From Streptomyces venezuelae (GTDB lineage: Bacteria > Actinomycetota > Actinomycetes > Streptomycetales > Streptomycetaceae), in contig NZ_CP029190.1 of the NCBI RefSeq assembly GCF_008642295.1, positions 6,865,501-6,929,500 of the forward strand: a stretch of 64,000 nucleotides of DNA. Reading direction: 5' to 3'. A model generated the notes under the pieces. That model did no database searches. It was not told where the DNA came from and saw nothing but the letters and a program-made list of their open reading frames with translations. Below are positions 1 through 7,119 of the stretch, piece by piece (position 1 is the stretch's first letter; each line of letters begins with the position of its first letter). Position numbers and translations under genes: made by a program.

Positions 1-1049
1 ACGAGGCCGCCCGCTGGACCGGCTCCGGGGCCGGCCCGGCGGACGGCCACCGGGGCACCGGCCTGCGGCTGTCCGCAGGCGCGACCGGGGAATCCGCCCG
101 GCCGCCCCGGCCCCTGCCGCTGCCCGATCCGGTGCGCAGCCTCGGGCTGTGGGTGCGCGGGGACGGCTCCGGTATCCGGCCGGTGCTGCGGCTGACCGAT
201 GCGGACTGGGCCGAACTCGCGCTCCGCGGCCCGGCCGTGGAGTGGGCCGGCTGGCGCCGGATCACCCTGCCGGTGCCGGCCGCCGCCGAACGGCCGCTCA
301 GGCTCACCGGCCTGGCCGCGAGCGGCGGCACCCGGACCGGAAAACTGGTGGTGGACACCCTGACGGCCACCGGCCCGGACCCGGGTCCGGCGCCCGCCGC
401 CCCGTCGGCGGAACAGGACCCCGGGCCGGCCACGGCCGCCGAAGTCCGGGCCCGGAGCTGGCGGTTCGGCGTACTGCCGGCCGGGCTGCCGGAGCCGGAA
501 CGCAAGCGGGCGCTGGCAGAACTGCGTGCGGGCGCCCCCGACTTCATCCTGACGCAGGACGCGGCCACCGGAGACGGCCTCCGGCCGGTGCCGGGCACCG
601 CGTCCTTCCGCCACCGGGGCGTCCGGTTCCTCCCGCTCGACACCGGCCGGAAGACCCTCCAGGGCGGCGGACTCGCGCGGCTCCGCGCCCTGCGCGCCGC
701 GCTCGCGGAGGCCGCCCTGGACCGGGACACCGGCGCGCTGGTCCTCGTACAGCCCTACGCGGGAGCGGACCGGGTGGACCGGAAGGAGGCGGCGCTGTGG
801 ACCCGGTGGCTCGCGGAGTTCCGGCGTACCTCGGGCAAGGGAACGGCGGTGATCTCGCTGGACTCCCCGGAGCCGGGATCGGCCCGTTCCGAGGGCGTGC
901 TCTCCCACGCTGTGGGAGTCTCGGGCTGGGCCCTGGTGGGCGCGGACGCCTTCGACCGCCCCGCCCCAGGAGCCCCCGCCGGCCCCAACCCCGCCCCCAC
1001 CGGCCGCCCCTGGCTCGCCGTCCACTCCGTCACAGCTCCACGAGGGTGA
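1..1049 (+). CDS. C-terminal part of a phosphodiester-glycosidase/metallophosphoesterase-type protein (5' end outside window)
   Basis: The frame is open through the left edge (first whole codon at 3) and stops with TGA at 1047-1049, so about 348 C-terminal residues are visible. The first ~120 look like a beta-sandwich carbohydrate-binding module (VRSLGLWVRGDGSG, later TGKLVVDTLTATG). The rest, from SWRFGVLP on, follows the calcineurin-like phosphoesterase tail of Streptomyces phosphodiester glycosidase family proteins: DFIL, RHRGVRFLPLDT, DRKEAALWTRWL, FRRTSGKG. The expected metal ligands (an NGD-like and a GNHE-like motif, and paired histidines) are absent, and the region around TQDAATGDG is shortened, so this domain is probably not catalytic. 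The gene overlaps the convergent modBC stop by 20 bases. The family is recalled from pattern, not searched. Confidence 0.6.
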   Translation, partial: EAARWTGSGAGPADGHRGTGLRLSAGATGESARPPRPLPLPDPVRSLGLWVRGDGSGIRPVLRLTDADWAELALRGPAVEWAGWRRITLPVPAAAERPLRLTGLAASGGTRTGKLVVDTLTATGPDPGPAPAAPSAEQDPGPATAAEVRARSWRFGVLPAGLPEPERKRALAELRAGAPDFILTQDAATGDGLRPVPGTASFRHRGVRFLPLDTGRKTLQGGGLARLRALRAALAEAALDRDTGALVLVQPYAGADRVDRKEAALWTRWLAEFRRTSGKGTAVISLDSPEPGSARSEGVLSHAVGVSGWALVGADAFDRPAPGAPAGPNPAPTGRPWLAVHSVTAPRG

Positions 1050-3030
1050 CCTCGGTGGCCTTGACGCTCGTCCAGACCGGCGCCCCCTCGGACAGCCGGA
1101 GTTCGGCCGCCGCCGCCGGGGTGATCTCGGCGACCAGGTCCGGGGACTCCGGGGAGGTGATCAGGACCCGCAGTCGGCTGCCCGCCGAGGTGATCTCGCG
1201 GATGGTTCCCGGCCAGGTGTTGCGGGGGCTGCCGCTCGGGCGTTCCCGGTGGACGGAGACCGCCTCGGGCGCGATGATCGCGAGCATCCGGGTGCCCTCC
1301 GGCAGGGAGTCGGCCGCGACCAGCCGGCCGCCGCCGTCCAGCACCAGGTCCTCGGCCCCGGCGGTGCCGGGCCAGGCATTGCGGCCCAGCATCCGGGCCA
1401 CCCACGGGGACCGCGGATGCCGGGTCACCTCGGCCGGCGGGGCGTCCTGCAGGGCCCGTCCGTCCGCCAGGACCAGCACCCGGTCCGCGAGGGACACCGC
1501 CTCGACGGGATCGTGCGTGACGATCAGGCAGACCCCGCCGAAGCCCGCCAGATGGCTGCGCAGGGTGTGCCGGACGCGCACCCGGGTGGTCTGGTCGAGC
1601 GCGGCCAGCGGCTCGTCCAGGAGCAGCAGCCGGGGCCGGGCGGCCAGCGCCCGGGCCAGCGCCACCCGCTGCGCCTGCCCGCCGGACAGCTCGGCCGGCT
1701 TGCGGTGGGCCAGATGGCCGACCCCGAGCCGGTCCAGCCACTCCCGGGCGGCGCGGCGGGCCTCGGCGCGCGGCACCCCGCGGGCGCGCAGCCCGTACGC
1801 CGTGTTGGCCAGCGCGTTCAGGTGCGGGAACAGGGCACCGTCCTGCGGGACCCAGGCGACCTGACGCCGGTGCGGCGGCAGGTCGGTCACCTCGGTGTCG
1901 CCGAGCCGCAGGGTGGCATGGGCCCGGGGGGTCAGGCCCAGCAGGGCACGCAGCAGGGTGGTCTTGCCGGCCCCGTTCTCGCCGACCACGGCGATGGTGG
2001 TGCCCGGTTCGGCGTCCAGGGTGAGCCGGTTGAAGCCGGTGACCTCGGCGTGCAGCGGCCAGCGCGCGGAATCCGCCGGCTCCGCGCGCCTGGCCGGCAC
2101 GTCCTGCGGAGGATCGGCCGGCGCCGCCTGCGGGGGTGCGGCCGGGCCGGGCTCCGGGGCGCCGTACGCGGCCCCCGCACCGGCACCGCCATCGACGTCG
2201 GCCAGGGCGGGGGCGGAGGCGGGGGCGGTCCGGCGGGCCGTCGGCGTCCCGGTCCAGCGGCCCCGCAACGCGATCAGCACCGCCATGGCGATGGCCAGCA
2301 GCAGCAGCGAGAGCGAGGTGGCGGCCTCGGGCTCGTCCTGCAGCAGCAGGTAGACCTGGAGCGGCAGGGTCTGGGTGGTGCCGGGCAGGTTCCCGGCGAA
2401 GGTGATGGTCGCGCCGAACTCGCCGAGCGCCCGCGCCCAGGTGAGTGCCGCACCCGCGATCAGCCCGGGGGCCACCATCGGCAGGGTCACGGTGAAGAAC
2501 ACCCGGACCGGCGAGGCCCCCAGGGAGGCGGCGGTCTCCTCGTAGCTCCGCCGCAGACCGCCCAGCGCCCCCTCCAGGCTGATCACCAGGAACGGCATCG
2601 CCACGAAGGTGGCGGCCACCACGGCACCGGAGGTGTGGAAGGGCAGGGTGATGCCGAACGTGTCCTCCAGCCACGGCCCGAGCAGCCCGCGCCGCCCGAA
2701 CCCGAGCAGCAGGGCCACCCCGCCCACGGTCGGCGGCAGCACCATCGGCAGCAGCACCAGCGAGCGGACCACGGCCTTGCCGGGGAAGTCGACCCGGGCC
2801 AGCAGCCAGGCCAGCGGCACCCCGAGCAGCAACGACAGCAGCAGCGCCCAGAAGGACACCAGGAGCGAGAGCTTGAGCGCCTGGACCACCCCGGGGGTGC
2901 TCAGATGGGTCCCCAGCTCGCCCCAGGAAGTGCGGACCAGGATGCCGATCAGCGGCAGCAGCAGGAACGCGATGGCGAGCCCCGCGGGCAGGGCGAGGGC
3001 CAGGGGCGTACGGGTACGGAGTCTGCTCAT
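1030..3030 (-). CDS. modBC: Molybdate ABC transporter, fused permease and ATP-binding protein (ModB-ModC)
   Basis: A 666-residue fusion. Residues 1 to about 260 form a hydrophobic permease with several membrane helices and the cytoplasmic EAA-like loop (EETAASLGASPVRVFFTVTLP). A Pro/Ala-rich linker of about 60 residues follows. The ATPase has Walker A GENGAGKTT, signature LSGGQAQRVALARALA and Walker B LLLLDEPLAALD. The last ~70 residues resemble a TOBE/Mop molybdate-binding domain. It would import molybdate delivered by ModA, which is encoded just upstream on the same strand. Separate modB and modC genes are usual in other bacteria; fusion is known in actinomycetes. A strong stem-loop lies between modA and this gene. 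Related anion importers are the alternative, but ModA and the Mop-type regulator beside it favour molybdate. Confidence 0.88.
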   Translation of the reverse strand: MSRLRTRTPLALALPAGLAIAFLLLPLIGILVRTSWGELGTHLSTPGVVQALKLSLLVSFWALLLSLLLGVPLAWLLARVDFPGKAVVRSLVLLPMVLPPTVGGVALLLGFGRRGLLGPWLEDTFGITLPFHTSGAVVAATFVAMPFLVISLEGALGGLRRSYEETAASLGASPVRVFFTVTLPMVAPGLIAGAALTWARALGEFGATITFAGNLPGTTQTLPLQVYLLLQDEPEAATSLSLLLLAIAMAVLIALRGRWTGTPTARRTAPASAPALADVDGGAGAGAAYGAPEPGPAAPPQAAPADPPQDVPARRAEPADSARWPLHAEVTGFNRLTLDAEPGTTIAVVGENGAGKTTLLRALLGLTPRAHATLRLGDTEVTDLPPHRRQVAWVPQDGALFPHLNALANTAYGLRARGVPRAEARRAAREWLDRLGVGHLAHRKPAELSGGQAQRVALARALAARPRLLLLDEPLAALDQTTRVRVRHTLRSHLAGFGGVCLIVTHDPVEAVSLADRVLVLADGRALQDAPPAEVTRHPRSPWVARMLGRNAWPGTAGAEDLVLDGGGRLVAADSLPEGTRMLAIIAPEAVSVHRERPSGSPRNTWPGTIREITSAGSRLRVLITSPESPDLVAEITPAAAAELRLSEGAPVWTSVKATEVTLVEL

Positions 3031-3086
3031 GAGGCGGCGTTTCTGGTGGCGGCGGAAAGGGCGGGAGGGAAAGACGGGACGGGGAC

Positions 3087-3137
3087 GGCGGGAGGGGGAC
3101 CGCCTGTCCCCCCGGACCAGGCAGTCCCCCTCCCGCC
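3087..3137 (-). terminator. Strong stem-loop between modA and modBC
   Basis: A perfect 14-bp stem (GGCGGGAGGGGGAC at 3087-3100 with its complement at 3124-3137) is extended inward, after one C/A mismatch, by GCCTG (3102-3106) pairing with CAGGC (3118-3122). It lies in the 122-base gap between the modA stop and the modBC start. It may partly terminate transcription or protect the modA 3' end, giving more binding protein than transporter. No U-tract is visible, as is common in high-GC genomes. Confidence 0.7.
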
Positions 3138-3152
3138 GTCGTCAGCGGCCGG

Positions 3153-4010
3153 TCACGGCTGCTGGAAGCCCGCCTCCTGGAAGATCTTCTGCGCCTCCGG
3201 GGTGGACAGCCAGGCCACGAACGCAGCCGCCGCCTCGGCGTTCTTCGAGGCCTTCAGCGAGGCGGCGGGGTAGGAGGCCACCGCGTTCTGGTCGTCGGGG
3301 ATCTCCACGGCCTCGACCTTGTCCTTGGACTTGGCGGCGTCGGTCTTGTAGACGAGACCGGCATCGGCCTCGCCCAGCTCCACCTTGCTCAGCACGGCGC
3401 GGACGTTCGGCTCCTGGGAGACCGGCTTCACCGCCACCTTCTGCGCGTCCAGGATCTGCTTGCTGTAGCGGCCCACCGGGACCTCGGGCGCGGCCAGCAC
3501 GACCTTCAGCTTGGTGTCGGCCAGGTCCTTGAGGGCGCCGACCTTGTGCGGGTTGCCCTTGACGGTGGCGATGACCAGGCGGTTCTTGGCGACGATCGCC
3601 GGGGTGCCGGTCTCGGCCTTCAGGCCGTCCATGGTCTTGGTGTCGGCGGTGACCAGGGCATCGGCCGGGGCGCCCTGCTTGACCTGGGCGGCGAGCTCCT
3701 GGGAGCCGGCGAAGGAGAAGGTGATCTTTGTGCCGGGGTGCGACTTCTCGTACGCGGCACCGGCCGTCTTGAACACGTCGGTGAGAGAGGAGGCGGCGAG
3801 CACCGTGAGGTTGGCGGCCTTGGGGGCGCCGGAGGCCGGAGCGGAGGACGAGCCCTCGGCGCCGGACTTCGGGGACTCCTTGTCACCGCCGCAGGCGGTG
3901 AGCGGGACCAGCAGCGCGGCCGAGAGGACCGCGGCGGCGGCCCGACGACGGTTCAGGAAGGCGTGCGAGGACGAGGACGAAGACGGGGACGGGGACGAAG
4001 ACGAGGACAT
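3153..4010 (-). CDS. modA: Molybdate-binding lipoprotein ModA
   Basis: A 285-residue periplasmic-type binding protein. The unusual Ser/Pro-rich start is followed by RRR, a hydrophobic stretch and the lipobox LTAC with Cys40, so it should be a lipid-anchored extracellular protein. The mature part reads as ModA: LTVLAASSLTDVFKTAG near its start, TFSFAGSQELAAQ for oxyanion contacts, and DAGLVYKTDAA near the C-terminus. It captures molybdate (or tungstate) for ModBC. The HTH-Mop regulator gene ends 39 bases upstream and modBC follows downstream, so the three probably form one unit. The start at 4010 is the only one giving the complete signal peptide. Confidence 0.92.
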   Translation of the reverse strand: MSSSSSPSPSSSSSSHAFLNRRRAAAAVLSAALLVPLTACGGDKESPKSGAEGSSSAPASGAPKAANLTVLAASSLTDVFKTAGAAYEKSHPGTKITFSFAGSQELAAQVKQGAPADALVTADTKTMDGLKAETGTPAIVAKNRLVIATVKGNPHKVGALKDLADTKLKVVLAAPEVPVGRYSKQILDAQKVAVKPVSQEPNVRAVLSKVELGEADAGLVYKTDAAKSKDKVEAVEIPDDQNAVASYPAASLKASKNAEAAAAFVAWLSTPEAQKIFQEAGFQQP

Positions 4011-4049
4011 GGGCGGAACACTCCGATGGGGAAAGGGCGGCAGGGACCG

Positions 4050-4445
4050 TCAGGTGCGGTCGATGTGGACACTGGTGGACTTCACGCGGGCGGTGGCCCG
4101 CATTCCGACCTCCAGTCCGAGCTCCTCGACGGCTTCGCGGGTGAGCAGGGAAACCAGCCGGTGCGGACCGGCCTGAATCTCGACCTGAGCGGCCACGTCG
4201 CCGAGCCTGACGGCGGTGACGATCCCGGGGAAGGCGTTGCGGGCGGAGGTGTACGGCTCCTCGTCCTCGGTGTGGGCACCCTGGCCCACCTCGACGGAGA
4301 AGGCGGCCAGGTCACGGCCGTCGATGAGCCGCCGGCCGCTGTCGTCGCGATGGGTCGCGACGCGGCCTGCGTCGGCCCAGCGGCGCGCGGTGTCCGGGCT
4401 GACGCCGAGCAGGCGCGCCGCCTGACCGATGGTGTAGGACTGCAT
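4050..4445 (-). CDS. HTH-Mop (TOBE) molybdate-responsive regulator
   Basis: A 131-residue protein starting at MQSYTIGQAARLLGVSP. Residues 1-50 form an excisionase/MerR-like winged helix (ARRWADAGRV, then a basic turn and GRDLAAF). Residues ~65-131 form a single Mop/TOBE fold (SARNAFPGIVTAV, GLEVGMRATARVKST). Mop domains bind molybdate, so this is probably the DNA-binding molybdate sensor for the downstream modA-modBC genes, doing the job of ModE with a different DNA-binding domain. An in-frame extension to 4613 exists but is rejected: it lacks family resemblance and would cover the promoter and the start of the divergent S4 gene. Palindromes just upstream of the start may be its operator. Confidence 0.8.
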   Translation of the reverse strand: MQSYTIGQAARLLGVSPDTARRWADAGRVATHRDDSGRRLIDGRDLAAFSVEVGQGAHTEDEEPYTSARNAFPGIVTAVRLGDVAAQVEIQAGPHRLVSLLTREAVEELGLEVGMRATARVKSTSVHIDRT

Positions 4446-4503
4446 GTGCGACAAGGTAGGGGCACATACGCAGCATGTGCAATTCTCTTGGGATGATGTA
4501 CAT
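4444..4503. promoter_or_regulatory. Candidate operator in the mod/S4 divergent region
   Basis: The inverted repeat GCACAT-N7-ATGTGC lies at 4462-4480. A third ATGTGC half is at 4444-4449, overlapping the regulator start codon, and a separate palindrome ATGTACAT is at 4496-4503. The region is more AT-rich than its surroundings. It sits immediately upstream of the HTH-Mop regulator and about 80 bases from the divergent S4 gene. Autoregulation by the HTH-Mop protein is an inference from position and symmetry. Confidence 0.45.
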
Positions 4504-4579
4504 GGCAGCTGCAAGGTCACTTGTCGCATCAGCCAAAAGTCGTTCCGCTTCCGGCCGGGGTGCTCGATAAAGTCGGGGC

Positions 4580-4963
4580 ATGGCAGCCACGGGAAGCGAA
4601 GAATCATCGGCACGTGTCGACGCCTGGATCTGGGCGGTCCGCCTCACCAAGACCCGCTCGATCGCGGCGGCGGCCTGCCGGGCCGGGCACGTACGGGTCA
4701 ACGGCGACCGGGCCAAGCCGGCCCAGTCGGTGAAGCCCGGCGATGAGGTGCGGCTCTTCCACGAGGGACGGGAACGCATCGTGGTGGTCCGCCAGGCCCT
4801 GAGCAAGCGGGTCGGCGCCCCGGTCGCTGCCGAGGCCTACACCGACAACAGCCCGCCGCCGCCCACGAAGGTGGAGGCGGCGGCCACCGGCCTCCGCGAC
4901 CGCGGCACGGGCCGCCCCACCAAGCGGGACCGCCGCGAACTGGACCAGCTGCGAGGCCGCTGA
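4580..4963 (+). CDS. S4-domain RNA-binding protein (Hsp15-like)
   Basis: 127 residues. The N-terminal half is an S4 fold: RVDAWIWAVRLTKTRSIAAAACRAG, then VRVNGDRAKPAQSVKPGDEV, the typical turn that grips structured RNA. The C-terminal half is basic and disordered (TGRPTKRDRRELDQLRGR). This arrangement fits Hsp15/YrfH relatives, which in E. coli bind 50S subunits carrying stalled nascent chains. The role in actinomycetes is not established. It diverges from the mod regulator and ends 14 bases before the convergent dhaM stop. Confidence 0.82.
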   Translation: MAATGSEESSARVDAWIWAVRLTKTRSIAAAACRAGHVRVNGDRAKPAQSVKPGDEVRLFHEGRERIVVVRQALSKRVGAPVAAEAYTDNSPPPPTKVEAAATGLRDRGTGRPTKRDRRELDQLRGR

Positions 4964-4977
4964 CGAAACTGCGGCCG

Positions 4978-5382
4978 TCAGGCCTTGCGGTACGCGTACG
5001 CCTCGGCCGCCGACGCGGCCACCGCCTCCAGCGGGGCCCCGGCCGAGGCGGTGACCAGCGCCGAGACCGCGCCTTCGACGAACGGCGCATCCACCAGGCA
5101 GGCGCCCGCGGGCAGTTCCTCCTCCGCCAGCAGGGTCTTCACGGTCAGCACGGAGCTGCCCAGATCCGCCAGCAGGGCCACCCCCGCCCCCTGGTCCACC
5201 GACAGCGCCGCGGCCACGATCAGATCCGCGCTGGTGCCCAGCCCGCCCTCGGCCGTGCCGCCGGCCGCCGCCAGCGGGGCCACCGGCCCGCCGGCCGCCA
5301 GCCCGCGGGCCAGCTCCGCCACCGACTCGGCGACCTGCGCACTGTGCGACACCAGAACGATCCCGACCAGCGGCCCGCTCAC
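4978..5382 (-). CDS. dhaM: PTS-dependent dihydroxyacetone kinase, phosphotransferase subunit DhaM
   Basis: A 134-residue single-domain protein of the mannose-EIIA fold. The start VGIVLVSHSAQVAES holds the expected phosphorylated His in SHS; GGLGTSADLI and GVALLADLGSS are family blocks. DhaM takes phosphate from HPr and passes it to the ADP cofactor bound by DhaL. There are no HPr or EI domains fused to it, unlike the longer DhaM of E. coli, so it depends on the general PTS proteins encoded elsewhere. It overlaps the end of dhaL by four bases, implying translational coupling. Confidence 0.9.
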   Translation of the reverse strand: MSGPLVGIVLVSHSAQVAESVAELARGLAAGGPVAPLAAAGGTAEGGLGTSADLIVAAALSVDQGAGVALLADLGSSVLTVKTLLAEEELPAGACLVDAPFVEGAVSALVTASAGAPLEAVAASAAEAYAYRKA

Positions 5383-5984
5383 GATTCCCCCTCCGCGGCC
5401 TCTGCCAGGGCGGCCAGCAGCAGCGCCGAAGAGGTGGCCCCGGGATCCTGGTGCCCGATGCTCCGCTCGCCCAGATAACTGGCCCGGCCCTTCCGCGCCT
5501 GCATCGGTACGGTCGCCAGCGCCCCGTTCTCCGCCGCCTCCGCCGCCGCCCGGTACGAGGTGCCCAGCGCCGCCACCCCCGGCACCAGCGCGTCCAGCAT
5601 CGTCTTGTCGCCCGGCGCCGCCCCGCCCAGCTGCGCCACCGCCGCGACCCCCGCGTACAGCGCCTGCCGCAGGTCGTCGTCGGACACCTCGGCGGCCGTG
5701 CCGAGCTCCTTGCCGGTGCGCCGCAGCAGGGTCCCGTACAGCGGCCCGGACGCACCGCCCACCGTCGAGATCAGCGTCCGCCCGGCCAGCTGCAGCACCG
5801 CCCCCGGCACCTCCGGGCGCTCCGCCGCCAGCTCCCGGACCACCGAGGTGAAGCCGCGCAGCAGGTTGCTGCCGTGGTCCGCGTCGCCGATGGGGGAGTC
5901 CAGCTCGGTCAGCCGGTCCGCCTCCCGCTCCACCGCGGACGCGGCGGTCACCAGCCAGCGCCGGAAGAACTCTGCGTCACGCAC
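5379..5984 (-). CDS. dhaL: Dihydroxyacetone kinase ADP-binding subunit DhaL
   Basis: 201 residues, GTG start with GAGGAG a few bases upstream. DhaL motifs are present: ELDSPIGDADHGSNLLRGF (the Mg-ADP-binding Asp and His cluster), STVGGASGPLYGTLL, and near the end the ASYLGERSIGHQDPGATS block that closes the nucleotide site. It holds ADP permanently and transfers phosphate from DhaM to dihydroxyacetone bound on DhaK. It lies between dhaK (60 bases upstream) and dhaM (4-base overlap). Confidence 0.92.
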   Translation of the reverse strand: MRDAEFFRRWLVTAASAVEREADRLTELDSPIGDADHGSNLLRGFTSVVRELAAERPEVPGAVLQLAGRTLISTVGGASGPLYGTLLRRTGKELGTAAEVSDDDLRQALYAGVAAVAQLGGAAPGDKTMLDALVPGVAALGTSYRAAAEAAENGALATVPMQARKGRASYLGERSIGHQDPGATSSALLLAALAEAAEGES

Positions 5985-6045
5985 CGGGTCTCCTCGCCTC
6001 GATCGTGGGCCCTGCCGCCACCATAGGGGGTGCCGGGACCCGGCC

Positions 6046-7050
6046 TCAGCGGCCCCACCGCAGCGCGGGCGTCTGTACGGGCGCGTCCCACAGCCGCAGC
6101 AGTTCCTCGTCGGCCCGGCACACCGTCACCGAACACCCCGCCATGTCCAGCGAGGTGACGTAGTTTCCGACCAGCGTCCGGGCCACCGGCACCCCGCGGT
6201 CGGCCAGCACCCGCTGGACCTCCGCGTTGAACCCGTACAGCTCCAGCAGCGGGGTTGCTCCCATCCCGTTGACCAGGACGAGCACCGCCTCGCCGACCGG
6301 ACGCAGCCCCTCCAGATCCGCCAGCACGGCGCCCACCGACACCTCCGCGATCTCCCGGGAGGTCATCATCGGGCGCCGCTCCCGGCCCGGCTCGCCATGG
6401 ATGCCGATGCCCAGCTCCAGCTCGCCCTCGGGGAGTTCGAAGGTCGGGCTGCCCTTTGCCGGGGTGGTGCAGGCGCTCAGTGCCACCCCGAAGCTCCGCG
6501 CGGACTCGTTCACCCGCCGGGCAACCGCCGCGACCTGCTCCAGCGGTGCGCCCGCCTCGGCCGCCGCGCCCGCGATCTTCTCCACGAACAGGGTGGCGCC
6601 CGTACCGCGCCGGCCCGCCGTGTACAGGCTGTCCACCACCGCCACGTCGTCGTTGACCAGGACCCGCTCCACCCGCAGCCCGTCCTCCTCGGCGAGCTCT
6701 GCGGCCATCTCGAAGTTCAGCACGTCCCCGGTGTAGTTCTTCACCACGAACAGCACCCCGGCCCCGGAGTCCACCGCCGCCGCGGCCCCCGCCATCTGTG
6801 CCGGCACCGGAGAGGTGAACACCTCCCCGGCGCAAGCGGCGGACAGCATTCCGTATCCCACGAACCCGGCGTGCAGCGGCTCGTGCCCGGACCCGCCGCC
6901 GGACACCAGCCCGACCCGTCCCGCCACCGGCGCATCCCTGCGCACCACCAGCCGCCGCGCCACGTCCACGGCCAGCTCGGGATGGGCGGCGGCCATCCCG
7001 CGCAGTGCGTCCTCGACCACGGTCCCCGGACTGTTGATGAGCATCCTCAT
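6046..7050 (-). CDS. dhaK: Dihydroxyacetone kinase substrate-binding subunit DhaK
   Basis: 334 residues from the ATG at 7050 (MRMLINSPGTVVEDALRGM), preceded by AGGA. A longer in-frame start at 7104 is rejected: it adds a non-homologous leader that would overlap a palindrome at 7100-7114. DhaK motifs: GLVSGGGSGHEPLHAGFVG, SPVPAQMAGAAAAVDSGAG, VKNYTGDVLNFEMA, and GIGIHGEPG with the His that forms the hemiaminal with dihydroxyacetone. Product: dihydroxyacetone phosphate for glycolysis. First gene of dhaK-dhaL-dhaM. Confidence 0.93.
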   Translation of the reverse strand: MRMLINSPGTVVEDALRGMAAAHPELAVDVARRLVVRRDAPVAGRVGLVSGGGSGHEPLHAGFVGYGMLSAACAGEVFTSPVPAQMAGAAAAVDSGAGVLFVVKNYTGDVLNFEMAAELAEEDGLRVERVLVNDDVAVVDSLYTAGRRGTGATLFVEKIAGAAAEAGAPLEQVAAVARRVNESARSFGVALSACTTPAKGSPTFELPEGELELGIGIHGEPGRERRPMMTSREIAEVSVGAVLADLEGLRPVGEAVLVLVNGMGATPLLELYGFNAEVQRVLADRGVPVARTLVGNYVTSLDMAGCSVTVCRADEELLRLWDAPVQTPALRWGR

Positions 7051-7099
7051 GGGCCCATCCTGACCGACCGGCACCGTTCCGGAGGCCCGATTCACACCA

Positions 7100-7114
7100 T
7101 GCACACCCTGTGCA
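7100..7114. promoter_or_regulatory. Palindrome upstream of dhaK
   Basis: TGCACA-CCC-TGTGCA, a perfect 6-3-6 inverted repeat about 50 bases upstream of the dhaK start, in the short gap before the neighbouring monooxygenase gene. Its position fits an operator for the dha operon. The binding protein is unknown and no regulator gene is adjacent. Confidence 0.35.
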
Positions 7115-7119
7115 CTGCG

